64,000 nt of DNA from Apostichopus japonicus. Its lineage: Eukaryota; Echinodermata; Holothuroidea; Aspidochirotida; Stichopodidae. The DNA lies in NCBI RefSeq assembly GCF_037975245.1, contig NC_092565.1, positions 23,807,999-23,871,998 on the forward strand. Direction: 5' to 3'. The position numbers were made by a program, and so were the translations under genes. The notes beneath the pieces were generated by a model, which saw only the letters and a program-made list of their open reading frames with translations, made no database searches and was not told the origin of the DNA. How positions within the stretch are numbered: the first letter of the stretch is position 1; the number at the start of each line of letters is the position of its first letter. Shown in pieces: positions 53,801 through 63,992 of this stretch.

Positions 53801-55802
53801 AACAACAAGCAGGAGGTCAAGTCACTTTCTTGACAGAGCTCTTTTATAAACAGTATAATGAAGTGTTCACACCTCTAGTTCAAGAACTATCTCACACCTG
53901 CAGAGCAATTTAGTTCACCAATTTTTCAAGTTTGTATGGAATGACTAAATTGTGCCTGACTGAGTTCTAAGACCTGCTGTTCTGAAGGACAATGTTTTTT
54001 GTATTTTTTTGTATATTGAAAGTTGCTATGCATGCAAATGTCTGTAGGTAACAATATGTTATGTTAGATCAAGTGAACTAATGAAGTCATTGGGTTATTA
54101 TATATCCATGCATTTAGACTCATAACTGGTAACATTGATCCTCAAAAAAAGTGCTGCAAAACTCTGAGTTGCCCCAGAATTTCTTGAACAGATTGTTCAG
54201 GTCATTCTTTAAAGTCATTCCTGGGCTATGAAGTTAAATTACACAATTTTCAAGTGCTGTGATTCACCCAGGGGAATGCCAGTATGGTATAAATTTCCTT
54301 GCCAAACTCTTCTTTGAAAGGTTTTGTGTCAAAGTTCACATTATTAGCCTCAAAAAGCTGTCCCTCAAAAACTTTACTTACAATTATAGTACGCAAGTTA
54401 GCTGTCATGGAAGAAATGTAAACTGGCAAATGCACATGTAGCAAGAGTGTAGTTTTGTAGCTCACCTTTTTGTTGGTATTGAATTGTGATTTACAGCATT
54501 TGAAATGAACAAATTCAGTTAATTTACCCATAATACTTTATTATTGGTATCGGCTATGAATGGTAGTTGAATTTGACTGGTAGCTAGAGAGCACTGACTG
54601 TGCTTTAATATACTGTACTGTCTAATGGCTATGCTAGTGTATGGTAGGTTTTGGTACAATTTTATTTGGCCTTCAAGAAATCATTCATACTTGTATTTTA
54701 CTTGCATTCTGGTAACTTCATAACAAGGAAATGAGTATCATTGAAAACAATGTTCTCTGTATGGGAATGGTAACAATTAACTTGCATTACCTACCTATAT
54801 TGACTGTTTAGAGATTTAAATATCTCTTTATGCTGCAAATATTCTTACAATTCAATTCGACTGTCATCACCTGCTTGATTTCATCAAGGAAGCCTGAATG
54901 GCCTAAAATTATTCAGTTAAATGGTGATTCATAGGTTTGTCTCTCACAGCTTTCCTTATAATCCTTAATGGCAATCCATCAGCTGATGAAATATTCATAT
55001 TGATTTAACCATTTTGTCTCTCTATGTGTAGGTTAATGTAAACTATGACATTTGGAAATTCATTCGAGGAAACAAATAATTTGCAGTGTACTGAATAGCT
55101 CTGGAGAATGCCTGCTGATAATAATGAACTTCTTTGTTTGTTTTCCTACTGGAGACTGGCAGTACTACAGTACCGAATACGGAACCTTTCTTATGGTTGC
55201 CAAAATGCAATCTTTGTTGTGGACACATAAACCAGAAAAACCATCATTCAAAAGTTTATTATTAACATGTACCCCATTGATGATTTGTTGTTTTCATTTT
55301 CAACTGTGAAAAACAATTTGAACATGCTGCTTCAATATATAATCGACCCACTTCTGCTGGTATATGAGCGTAGGCTTGATTCAATTTGTAGTGCTAAATT
55401 TTGACTGCACGTACCAAAAGTATTAAAAGGGATTGTTTTTTTTATCATCCTCGAGGCATTGAAATCAGTTAAGACAAGGCTGGAGATGTTTTATGAATTC
55501 TAAATCAGTGAATTTGAGAAGACAACACAAGTACATTGACTTAAATATGATGTTCTGTATATGATGTAGTAAAGGTAAAATACTGTGAAACTTTGGCAGC
55601 ATTAGGAACTATGTCTTTAGCCAAGAGAGATTTTGCCACCTATGTAGGACTGGATCTAGAGAAATAAGAATCTGTCTGCACAATTTGTTCATTTTCTTTT
55701 CTTTTTTCTTCTTCTTTTTTTTGTACCTAACGGTGGCTGAAATTAAGTGACAGAAAATCAACTTCAAATAGTTGTTCACTTTTTGGAGAAACCTTTGAAT
55801 AT

Positions 55803-56620
55803 GGCTGGAGTAAGAGTCATTGAATAAGGCTGGAGTAAGAGTCATTGAATAAGGCTGGAGTAAGAGTCATTGAATAAGGCTGGAGTAAGAGTCATTGAAT
55901 AAGGCTGGAGTAAGAGTCATTGAATAAGGCTGGAGTGAGACTCATTGAATTAGGCTTGAGTGAGAGTCATTGAATAAGGCTGGAGTAAGACTCATTGAAT
56001 AAGGCTGGAGTAAGAGTCATTGAATTAGGCTTGAGTAAGAGTCATTGAATTAGGCTTGAGTAAGAGTCATTGAATTAGGCTTGAGTAAGACTCATTGAAT
56101 AAGGCTGGAGTAAGAGTCATTGAATAAGGCTTGAGTAAGAGTCATTGAATAAGGCTGGAGTAAGAGTCATTGAATTAGGCTTGAGTAAGAGTCATTGAAT
56201 AAGGCTGGAGTAAGAGTCATTGAATAAGGCTGGAGTAAGAGTCATTGAATAAGGCTGGAGTAAGAGTCATTGAATAAGGCTTGAGTAAGAGTCATTGAAT
56301 TAGGCTTGAGTAAGAGTCATTGAATAAGGCTGGAGTAAGGGTCATTGAATAAGGCTGGAGTAAGAATCATTGAATTAGGCTTGAGTAAGAGTCATTGAAT
56401 AAGGCTAGAGTAAGAGTCATTGCATAAGGCTGGAGTAAGAGTCATTGAATAAGGCTGGAGTAAGAGTCATTGCATAAGGCTGGAGTAAGAGTCATTGAAT
56501 AAGGCTGGAGTAAGAGTCATTGAATAAGGCTGGAGTAAGAGTCATTGAATAAGGCTGGAGTAAGAGTCATTGAATAAGGCTGGAGTAAGAGTCATTGAAT
56601 AAGGCTGGAGTAAGAGTCAT
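55803..56620. repeat. 25-bp minisatellite, 33 copies, constant unit length
   Basis: The unit is GGCTGGAGTAAGAGTCATTG plus AATAA. First and last units start at 55,803 and 56,603, a difference of exactly 32 x 25 bp, so no net indel has accumulated. Two main variants occur: AATAAGGCTGG and AATTAGGCTTG, with a few AATAAGGCTTG. The array lies about 700 bp upstream of the Ig1 exon. Confidence 0.93.
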
Positions 56621-57332
56621 TTAGTCAGGTAGATGACTTACCAGGTAAAACGGTGGGAAAATTGTTGTAGCATGGGGTATATTTTGGGATGATTATCGCA
56701 CATGGACTTACAGTACACATCAAATCATTTATCATGTTAGCCATTCTTGGATACCATACTACTTCTCGATGTATTGCACTGGTAAGCCAATATCCTCCTC
56801 TTGATATGTTCAACCTATGATGAGTAAGCAATTACAATGCCATAAAGTCAAGTGATGAAAGGATTCAAACAACAATGATGTCTACTTGCATGTTTCAATA
56901 TACAGGACTGTTGCTCTCTTCTTATATTTTACATTTATTCTACTCGGGATTCACAGTCGCTCGATGAATTAAGGCTGGCAGCTTTGTTAGTGACTCGTTT
57001 TTGTGTTTGTGACAAAATTGAGAAGGAAAATATATATGAAGGTGTCTCTGTGTTTTCTACCGTTTGTGTGTGTATGTACAGTACTGCTATTAAGTGACAC
57101 AAAATTATGGTGAGGTAAATAAAAAAAAATTGTGGCTAGTTGCAGGGATGGAACCATTCAGTCTTATCTTACTGATAGATTGGAATGGAACTTTATTTGA
57201 AAGACCTTTGTCTATGACCAGTGACCAATACATTCATGCATATAACATTTTTGTGCACATTTTCCTATATTGAGTTGATCCATTTTGAGAAATTGTCAGA
57301 ATCTATCAAACACTTTTCATTTTCTCTTGTAG

Positions 57333-57623
57333 GAGCGCCCTACCTGAGTGAGAATGCAATACTCCATTATAGGAAAGTGGTGAACACGTCTCTCAAGATG
57401 AAATGTCCAGTGGTTGGTGACCCTCAGCCTGCGGTTGCCTGGTATAAAAACGGTAAATCCCTGCCATTAGACATGGCCTCGGCTTTATCTGAAACCAGGT
57501 TGATCGTCCAGAACCAGCTCTTGAAGTTTAGCAGATTATTCTTCTCAGACGCTGGGAACTATTCCTGTAGGGCTAGTAATGGAGAAGGCAGATTGAATAC
57601 CACGATAACACTGACTGTACTTG
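57333..57623 (+). CDS. FGFR: Receptor exon: Ig-like domain 1
   Basis: 291 nt, phase 1 in and out, residues 134-230. It encodes a complete I-set Ig domain in one exon: Cys158 in LKMKCPVVGDPQP, core Trp170 in VAWYKNGK, and DAGNYSCRASN with Cys212, followed by a final strand TTITLTVL. CPVxGDPxP and the DAGxYxC...NGxG pattern are close to Ig1 of FGFRL1 and Ig domains of FGFRs (family knowledge). The start, APYLSE, recalls the APYW that begins FGFR Ig2. In vertebrate FGFRs the Ig1 exon is alternatively skipped to give higher-affinity forms; the symmetric phase here would permit that. Sequons occur at Asn151, Asn209 and Asn222. The donor is TTG|GTAAGT. Confidence 0.92.
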
Positions 57624-57968
57624 GTAAGTTGGAAAGTCCCCAGTACCTTGACCTAGTACATTCAGTATGCTAACATTTCTTAACTCAAATCACTCATAGC
57701 TTTTTTGTCTCTAGTTTGTTGTGTACCTATTCAGCTATAAATACCAGTAGTGCACGGGTTGCTCACTTACTGCGGCTGGCGTCATGCCACAAATGATGTT
57801 AAGGATAATGTGAACGTACTATTTCATTCATCAAAATTGCCCGTTACAAATGTCATGAAATCTCTCTTGTTCAACCTTTTAAACATATCTTGTAATTATT
57901 ATTGTGGCAATGTATAACCCCTTTGACTAAGTTTTTTTCTGATCTCTCTTTTTTCTGTTTTTTTATAG
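57624..57968 (+). other. Intron between Ig1 and acid-box exon (phase 1)
   Basis: 345 bp, GTAAGT donor, strong T-rich acceptor ending TTTTATAG. No other feature. Confidence 0.85.
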
Positions 57969-58213
57969 CTGAAGTAGATGGAGAGGAGGGTGTTACAGAA
58001 GACGAAGAGGTGTACGACAAAAATGAAGGCAAAGGTCCAGAAGCAGTCCCTCCTGTCAAATCTGAATCCATGATGGACAGAAAGATATGCACAATCGGTT
58101 CTAAAGTCACGCTCAAGTGCAAGAAGCCGAAAGCACTGGTAGAGGTAGAATATACATGGATTAAAGATGATGATAAAGACTGGTTTTCTAAAGTTGCGGA
58201 AAACAGGGACGAG
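57969..58213 (+). CDS. FGFR: Receptor exon: acidic box and first half of Ig2
   Basis: 245 nt, phase 1 in and phase 0 out, residues 231-312. Residues 232-255 are strongly acidic (EVDGEEGVTEDEEVYDKNEG), the acid box that separates Ig1 from Ig2 in FGFRs and is thought to hold the receptor autoinhibited by competing for the basic heparin site. Ig2 then starts with ICTIGSKVTLKCKK (Cys281 of the Ig disulfide) and core Trp294 in YTWIKDDD. Lysines 276, 280, 282, 283 and 285 give a basic patch near the first Cys, where FGFR Ig2 binds heparan sulphate; its exact placement differs from vertebrates. Cys271 is an extra cysteine. The donor is GAG|GTGAGT. Confidence 0.92.
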
Positions 58214-58868
58214 GTGAGTAAGATAAGACTTTTACTTCGGCGATGTATAGATTTTTCAGACGGGGGGAAAGGTCGTTGCTGTTCCCTCGATTTTGCAAAA
58301 TATATTTATAAAAATTTGTTAGCCTTCAAAAGATGTTCACCTTCCAGAAAAAGGTCTGAATGTGATCAAAAGTGATTGCTGCACTTGTTGATTCTTTGTG
58401 AGTCATTCATAGATTACAGAAAGCAATGCTGTTAATATCAAGGGAATGTATACACTATGCATTTAAGAAACGTATTCAATGTTATTTAGATTGTCCCAGC
58501 TGGCAGAACATCAATTTTGTTTCTCAGAGTCGTTAAACTACAAGTTCACTGTAATTATTACTGTGCCCATTAAAAATTGTCAAGCTCCCTGACATGATTG
58601 TTCAGCCCTCATCAGTTTATCAACAAAGCATTTGTCATGTAAATGTAGTTGAAGGAAAACAAAGTGCCTTATTTAAGCCGTACACTGTGTACATAGCAAC
58701 CTACTCATCCCTTCCCATCCTCCCCCCTATCCTATCATTCCTCCTCCTCCCCTCAAGTAAAAAAAACTCAGGTCATCATTGAGAAAAAGCTTCATTAGTC
58801 TTTTTTAATGTCCTTATGTTAATATTTCTACATTGGTAATATTTATTCATACTTTTGCTTTGCAACAG
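58214..58868 (+). other. Intron within Ig2 (phase 0)
   Basis: 655 bp, GTGAGT donor and TTTGCAACAG acceptor. An intron in the middle of Ig2 is also found in vertebrate FGFR genes. No other feature; CT-rich stretch at about 58,700-58,755. Confidence 0.85.
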
Positions 58869-58998
58869 GGACGAGTAAAACTGAAAAATGAGAAACTGGT
58901 TTTTCTGATGGCAGATAATTCGGATGCTGGACTGTATAGATGTATCACCAATACAAGTACCTCGGAGACAACTTCAGAAATAGATCTAGTAGTAAATG
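58869..58998 (+). CDS. FGFR: Receptor exon: second half of Ig2
   Basis: 130 nt, phase 0 in and phase 1 out, residues 313-355. It completes Ig2 with KLVFLMADNSDAGLYRC (Cys337), the D-x-G-x-Y-x-C motif of Ig F strands, and a last strand EIDLVVN. It pairs with Cys281 in the previous exon. The donor is AATG|GTTAGT, weaker than the other donors in this gene because of T at +3, which could allow regulated use. A G-rich tandem repeat starts 42 bp downstream of the exon end. Confidence 0.9.
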
Positions 58999-59040
58999 GT
59001 TAGTACTGACTGTGTACTGGGAGCTGAAGGATAACCTTGG

Positions 59041-59088
59041 GGAGGGGAGAAATGGAGGGGGGAGGGGAGAAATGGAGGGGGGAGGGAA
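59041..59088 (+). repeat. G-rich 20-bp tandem repeat just downstream of the Ig2 exon
   Basis: Just over two copies of GGAGGGGAGAAATGGAGGGG. Runs of four or more G could form G-quadruplexes in DNA or in the pre-mRNA. Confidence 0.8.
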
Positions 59089-60047
59089 TCAAATGTATCA
59101 GAAATATCCATCAACAAATACACCATTTTAGCATATGGATCATTGAACAATGCTCCCTGTTTTTTTTTTGTTTTTTTTTAATTTAAAATGACAAGCAAAT
59201 CTAAGCTACCCCCTGCCTTATCCCTGATTGGTAAGAATAATAACCATTCATAGTACTGGCTTCAAGCTAGTCACATTGTTATGGTCAATTGTTACTACTA
59301 GAGACGCTTTCAGAACACTTTTGTATGTTTAAATCATTTCATGGATGCACTGAATTAGATCAGATTTAATACATAACAGATCTGTTGATCCATGATCATG
59401 GTTTCACAATTCACAAGTCAGTCATAGACTACCAGGATTATGTGATAGCAAGGAGTTATTGAGGAAGAATATTCAAAGGTTTTCATATTAATTGAAGTAG
59501 TACTTATTTGGCCGAATCTATATTCTCCTCTGCCATCTCCAGAAAAACTTTCCCTCGTATACCACCTAATATGGAATTACAATGGGACAGTTCACATAAC
59601 AACAACTGCAAAAAATGGTGACCAAAAATGTTGAAGACTTGGCTAGGATTTGACTCTGAATAATGGCTAAACACAAGATGTATTGTGTAGTGTTGGCACT
59701 TAAACAGTCATCTCACATCAAAATGTGTGAACATTCTGTTAAATCTAATTTTACAGCTAGTAATAAATGACATAAGAGCATGGTGGCTTGATTTTCATAT
59801 CCAAGTTATTACCTTTGTCTTTGTGTTACTGATCCGATATCTACTTGGCAAAGGGATCAGGATTATGTCAAATAACCAGTTAGCTAATTCTCTGTGTTTT
59901 TCACATCCATTTGTGCTTTCTTAACAATTGAAGACCGTAAGTATGGAATCATTATCTGCTTGATAAATTTGTCCTTGGGAAATCAACTTTGGCAAAAATT
60001 GAAAATTTTGTTGTTCAAACTCTGTGACATAAGTATTTCCTTTTTAG

Positions 60048-60202
60048 GCTCAGAGAGGGCGGAGGGTGGTGAGGGAGAAGAAACGATAACGACATCCTTA
60101 TTGGATAAGCATTTTGACAAAAGAACACTGTTGTTTTCTGAGAAAGATCATCATGGAATAGTTATATATCAAAACACAAACTTGTGTAAAGCATCGCTTT
60201 GA
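60048..60202 (+). other. Candidate alternative exon between Ig2 and Ig3
   Basis: The acceptor ATTTCCTTTTTAG ends at 60,047 and is followed by a frame that fits phase 1 from the Ig2 exon: GSERAEGGEGEETITTSLLD and onward to TGA at 60,200-60,202. Used to its end it would give a soluble receptor lacking Ig3. A donor at 60,069 (GGTG|GTGAGG) would instead make a 21-nt microexon that keeps phase 1 and adds about seven residues. A further GT at about 60,184 also keeps phase. Nothing shows that it is used; a chance ORF is quite possible. Confidence 0.25.
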
Positions 60203-60339
60203 ATGTGGGTAACAGTGTTACAAACCTACCAAGCACTGTTCACCTCAGATTTTAAATCATCTGTCTTTCAACTCAGTTGTAAGCAGATCAATTAGTGATT
60301 TAATTTTTCATTCAACATTGACAAATAATATGAGAGGGA

Positions 60340-60389
60340 ACAGGGAGAGGGGTGAAGGGGTTGGACAGGGAGAGGGGTGAAGGGGTTGG
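60340..60389 (+). repeat. G-rich 25-bp tandem duplication
   Basis: Two copies of ACAGGGAGAGGGGTGAAGGG plus GTTGG start at 60,340 and 60,365. The G runs could form a quadruplex. Confidence 0.8.
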
Positions 60390-60717
60390 GCATGATCTTG
60401 CAAACCGTTTGAATATGATCTTTATGAGAGATAACCAAGGAGAGAACACTGAGGGATTTGAGGGAGCAAGCATCGTTGCCACCCAGTACTCCTCCACTCC
60501 ATGCATGTCATGTTAGTCTCTCTGCTTGTGTAACAGTGTTGAATAATTCGGTGACAATGTTTGGACTGCTGCCCTCTTTTGTCAGTGTACCACACAAAGT
60601 AAATAGCTAGCATATATCGATGGAAGGGTTTGCATTGCTCATTAATACTGTGTATCTGATGGCAGGGTTTTGCCCTAGGTACTATAAATACCCAAGGGCA
60701 TGCATGGCAAAGTCTTT

Positions 60718-60857
60718 GGTCTACAGTATTCGATAAATGTGCATCTCTGTATGTTCTCACGATGTGCTTACAGTGTTAAAGGTGATTGGTCTACAGTATT
60801 CGATATATGTGCATCTCTGTATGTTCTCACGATGTGCTTACAGTGTTAAAGGTGATT
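60718..60857. repeat. 70-bp tandem duplication
   Basis: Two copies beginning GGTCTACAGTATTCGAT start at 60,718 and 60,788 and differ by about one base (ATAAATG versus ATATATG), so the duplication is recent. Confidence 0.92.
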
Positions 60858-61463
60858 GGTGTGCATGTCACTGCCTTGCATGGTCTGGCCTGTATGTTAA
60901 CTGCTATGATTGTAGATGATGTGCTTGTATTGGCAAGGAAGTCTACTTTGCTAGATAGACGAGAGGCATCCTTTCAAATAACACTCCACTCCACTATAAA
61001 ATAATAACAAAAATGTGGTTCATTATATTTTTATCTGTATCAATTTATCTGTATCAATTTTTGGTTTTGTTGCTAAATTAAAATTGCCATTGTAAGGTGA
61101 AGAAAATAAACTGATAACACTACTACTGATACATCTTGAAGGTGTCCCAATACAGTGTTATTGGTATGAAAGTCAGGGATGCGGTGAGGGTGAGGTGGAA
61201 GGATGGGCTTGTGTTGGAGCCATTCCTAACTTCCTGTGGTGATCACCAGGATAGCCTTAATAATTATTGCCTTCTGGACCTAATTTATACATTGTTGGGG
61301 GAGGGTGAGGTGTTGGAGATTGTTAAATGACCATGAAGGGTTTATTGCCTGTTTTCTAGTTCTTTAAATAAGAACATTATTGTACTCTTTCTATATACTG
61401 TTCATTGTACTGTTTTCCATATATCACCATCTTTTAAAACATTTTTCTACCTTCCCCCTGAAG

Positions 61464-61654
61464 ATCGACCAGCAGTAAAACCACACATCGTTCATTTAGA
61501 TCCAGTCAATTCCACAAAGTCTGTCGGAGAAGACATCCAGTTCACCTGTAAAGTATTCAGCGAACTTGTCCCTCACTTCTCATGGGGAAAGATTATCAAC
61601 GGAACCAATATCGAAGTTCAAGAATACAAGCAGGATTTTTTCGAAATCCTGAAG
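61464..61654 (+). CDS. FGFR: Receptor exon: first half of Ig3 (FGFR IIIa-type exon)
   Basis: 191 nt, phase 1 in and phase 0 out, residues 356-419. It starts DRPAVKPHIVHLDPVNST and carries IQFTCKVFSELVPHFSW with Cys384 and core Trp396, then INGTN and ends FFEILK. Vertebrate FGFR Ig3 has the same run: RP, (F/E)xCKVYSDxxPHIQW, NG, and ends ILK just before the alternative IIIb/IIIc exons. The exon length is, as I recall it, like that of the vertebrate IIIa exon. Sequons are at Asn371 and Asn401. The second Ig3 half with the partner Cys is not found before the window ends. Failure to splice would add VRMKCGGY and a stop at 61,679-61,681. The donor is AAG|GTAAGA. Confidence 0.94.
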
Positions 61655-63992
61655 GTAAGAATGAAATGTGGAGGATATTAAAGGTCCCTGGTAGACTTCT
61701 AAAAGGAGTACAAAAGAGGGTCCTCTGTGGATTATATGGTAACATGGTTTGTCCTACTGGTTAGAACTCTTGATGATGAAGCTGTTTCTTGTAGGTGAAC
61801 ACCTAGTTTGTCTTTCATCATTATTTTTATTTTTATCATTATTATTCTTTAAATGTGTGTGCATGATCAATTTTAACACTAAAACTAATACTTCAGCACA
61901 GCTAGTTGATTGAAGTTCTATTTTTTGTGGCGTCTTAGAGGTTCAAAATTCCTCTTCTCCCTCATTTCTGTTTTTGAACATGCAGTTATTTAAATACAAA
62001 AACAGCCTGTGTTTCATATTAAACTTTGGTAATAGTTTTCATGAACAGTGCAAATTGACACATATTGTTGTATATTGTACATTAGACACAGCTCAAAGCC
62101 ATCTTTGGATTTTTGTGAGTTTACTCCACAATTGTTTGCAAATCTAGTGACTAAAAAAATAAGATTTTACTTGATTAAACTAAAATACTCTCCTGGGTTA
62201 TTTGCCACACAACAATTACTCGCAAGGAATTGACAATTTTTAATGCTGGCGTTTTTCACCAAGTACTACCAAACACAATTAAAAAAGCAAAAAGGGGGTG
62301 GGGGAGAATAAAAACTTCACCTTTGAATATGAAATTATGACTTGTCCAGATGATGAAGTTGTTTTACTAGCAGGTGAGGTCTTGTTATGGTAACACATAG
62401 TATCTTCACATTTGTAAGGAACTACCCTTACGTATTAGTTTGGATACATTCCATGGATACATTCTCTGAATGCCCTGTATACATACGATTTAAAATACTT
62501 CTGGGTTGTAGAAAAGTTGAGTTTATACAACAGTTAGAAAACAATATGATAATCCTGCTTATCTTTTCCTTATACCTTTTGCCTTCTGCAGAAGAAATTT
62601 GTGAGAACCTTTCTTATTGTGAATGCGGTGTTGTGGTTTATGGTTGTTCTGGTGTATAAATAGAAATGTAGCGCTTTGGTGTATTGTTAAGTGTTATGAT
62701 TAAGTTTACCCCAAGTGGGTGTAACATACTTGTTTACATCTGTGGAAGGTTTCCTGATACTAGAATGACCTTGCTTAAAGAATTAAATTCATAGACTTGA
62801 AGAAAAGAACAGAAAAGAATGTGAGAAGTTTCTGGCAAGCACATCTGTTGATGTCTTACACTTCAGTAAAAGTCCAGATTTGAATTGTTAAGTAGAGATA
62901 GCTACGGAGTTGAATTACAGTAGTTGTTGGTTATCTATAGTGCTCAGTAGTTTCCCATTCTTTGCTTGTCGTCTCAGTTACACTGTTTCATAGGGTGTAA
63001 TGGTTAAATGTTTGGTGTTATGGTAGTAGCATGTTGTATGGGTTGGTTTGTGGGTTTGATGTAAAGAACTAGTCAGCAGCTGGACAACCTCTACAGCTGT
63101 TTTTGGATGTCCATTAAGAATGTGGCCTGTTCCTTCTTAATGGGTTACTGAAGTGAGATAAAATTTACCTTTGGTTTTTTCACATATTACATTTTTGGAT
63201 GTTCCTAATGAAGAGAAATCCAGAGAGGCAGTTTTGACATAACAGGGTCTCCCAGTAACAATGTCTCTTGTTTGCTCTTTCCATACTTCAGACAATAATT
63301 TAGTTCTGAATTTCATCTCTTATAAAATAATATGGTAACTGTATAAAACAAAAATGCTACACATCTTTGCACTAGTATAGCAAGATGCCAATTTTGAAAA
63401 GCATTTTGCGATACCTGGATAAATTATTCCCACCTGTACTGTGATAGCAACATCAGTGCTCGTTACACAGAATGCCACTGACTCTCCCTAAATAATAACA
63501 TAGAACAAACAAACTCGTGGACAGACATATTAGTTCAAGTGAATTGTTATTTGTATTGAGACCGGATCAGAAATGTCAAATTTAGAAGAATTGAGCATGG
63601 TACTCTTCTAAAACAGAAAAAGATTTTGATTAGCTGTATGGGGAAATTATTCTTTGACAATAACCTCCAACAACACATACACCAATAATAATTGTTGGGT
63701 TTGTGTCTCCTTTTAACGGATATAAAGGATTGAGCAAATGTTACAGGAAGGTTTTTGTCCCCCATGATCGTTCGAATCAGTAATATTCTAAGTTTATGTC
63801 ATATGAGAAAGCTTTTGTCCACAATAATGATTGCATGTTTTACCTATGAACTTTTAACTTGAGCATGAATGAAGTTTTGCTTCCTTGCATGATATTATGT
63901 AGTGTTTGCCTTTTAAATTGCATGTTAGAAAGAATGAAAATCACATAATTTTTGCATGTTTTTTGTTTTGCTTTATTTTTATTTTTTTTTAG
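61655..63992 (+). other. Intron after the IIIa exon, at least 2.3 kb, with candidate alternative terminal exon
   Basis: Starts GTAAGA. I found no exon with the expected second half of Ig3 (DAGxYxC). At 62,592-62,663, after TTTTGCCTTCTGCAG, a phase-0 frame of 23 codons reads KKFVRTFLIVNAVLWFMVV and ends at TAG; it may be chance. A long T-rich tract ending TTTTTTTTAG at 63,992 may be the acceptor of the next true exon, cut by the window edge. Confidence 0.55.

Larger units (their letters stand above)
48317..57332 (+). other. Long intron between FN3 and Ig1 (phase 1)
   Basis: 9,016 bp, GTAAGT donor and TTTTCTCTTGTAG acceptor. It contains a 38-bp tandem duplication at 48,884-48,959, the CT/CA minisatellite at 49,846-50,876, a 17-G run at 51,358-51,374 and the 25-bp minisatellite at 55,803-56,620. 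I looked for further Ig or FN3 exons here and saw none. Open frames inside the minisatellite are artefacts of composition. Confidence 0.7.
58999..61463 (+). other. Intron between Ig2 and Ig3 (phase 1)
   Basis: 2,465 bp, GTTAGT donor and CCCCCTGAAG acceptor. It contains G-rich repeats at 59,041-59,088 and 60,340-60,389, a 70-bp duplication at 60,718-60,857, and a candidate cassette or terminal exon at 60,048. Confidence 0.8.

Noticed and set aside
57871-58122. Minus-strand 83-codon ORF over the acid-box exon
   Set aside because: Antisense shadow of a well-supported exon.
58214-58375. Open frame continuing past the Ig2a donor to 58,375
   Set aside because: A strong GTGAGT donor at 58,214 and the perfect phase-0 continuation at 58,869 with the missing Ig Cys show this is intron.
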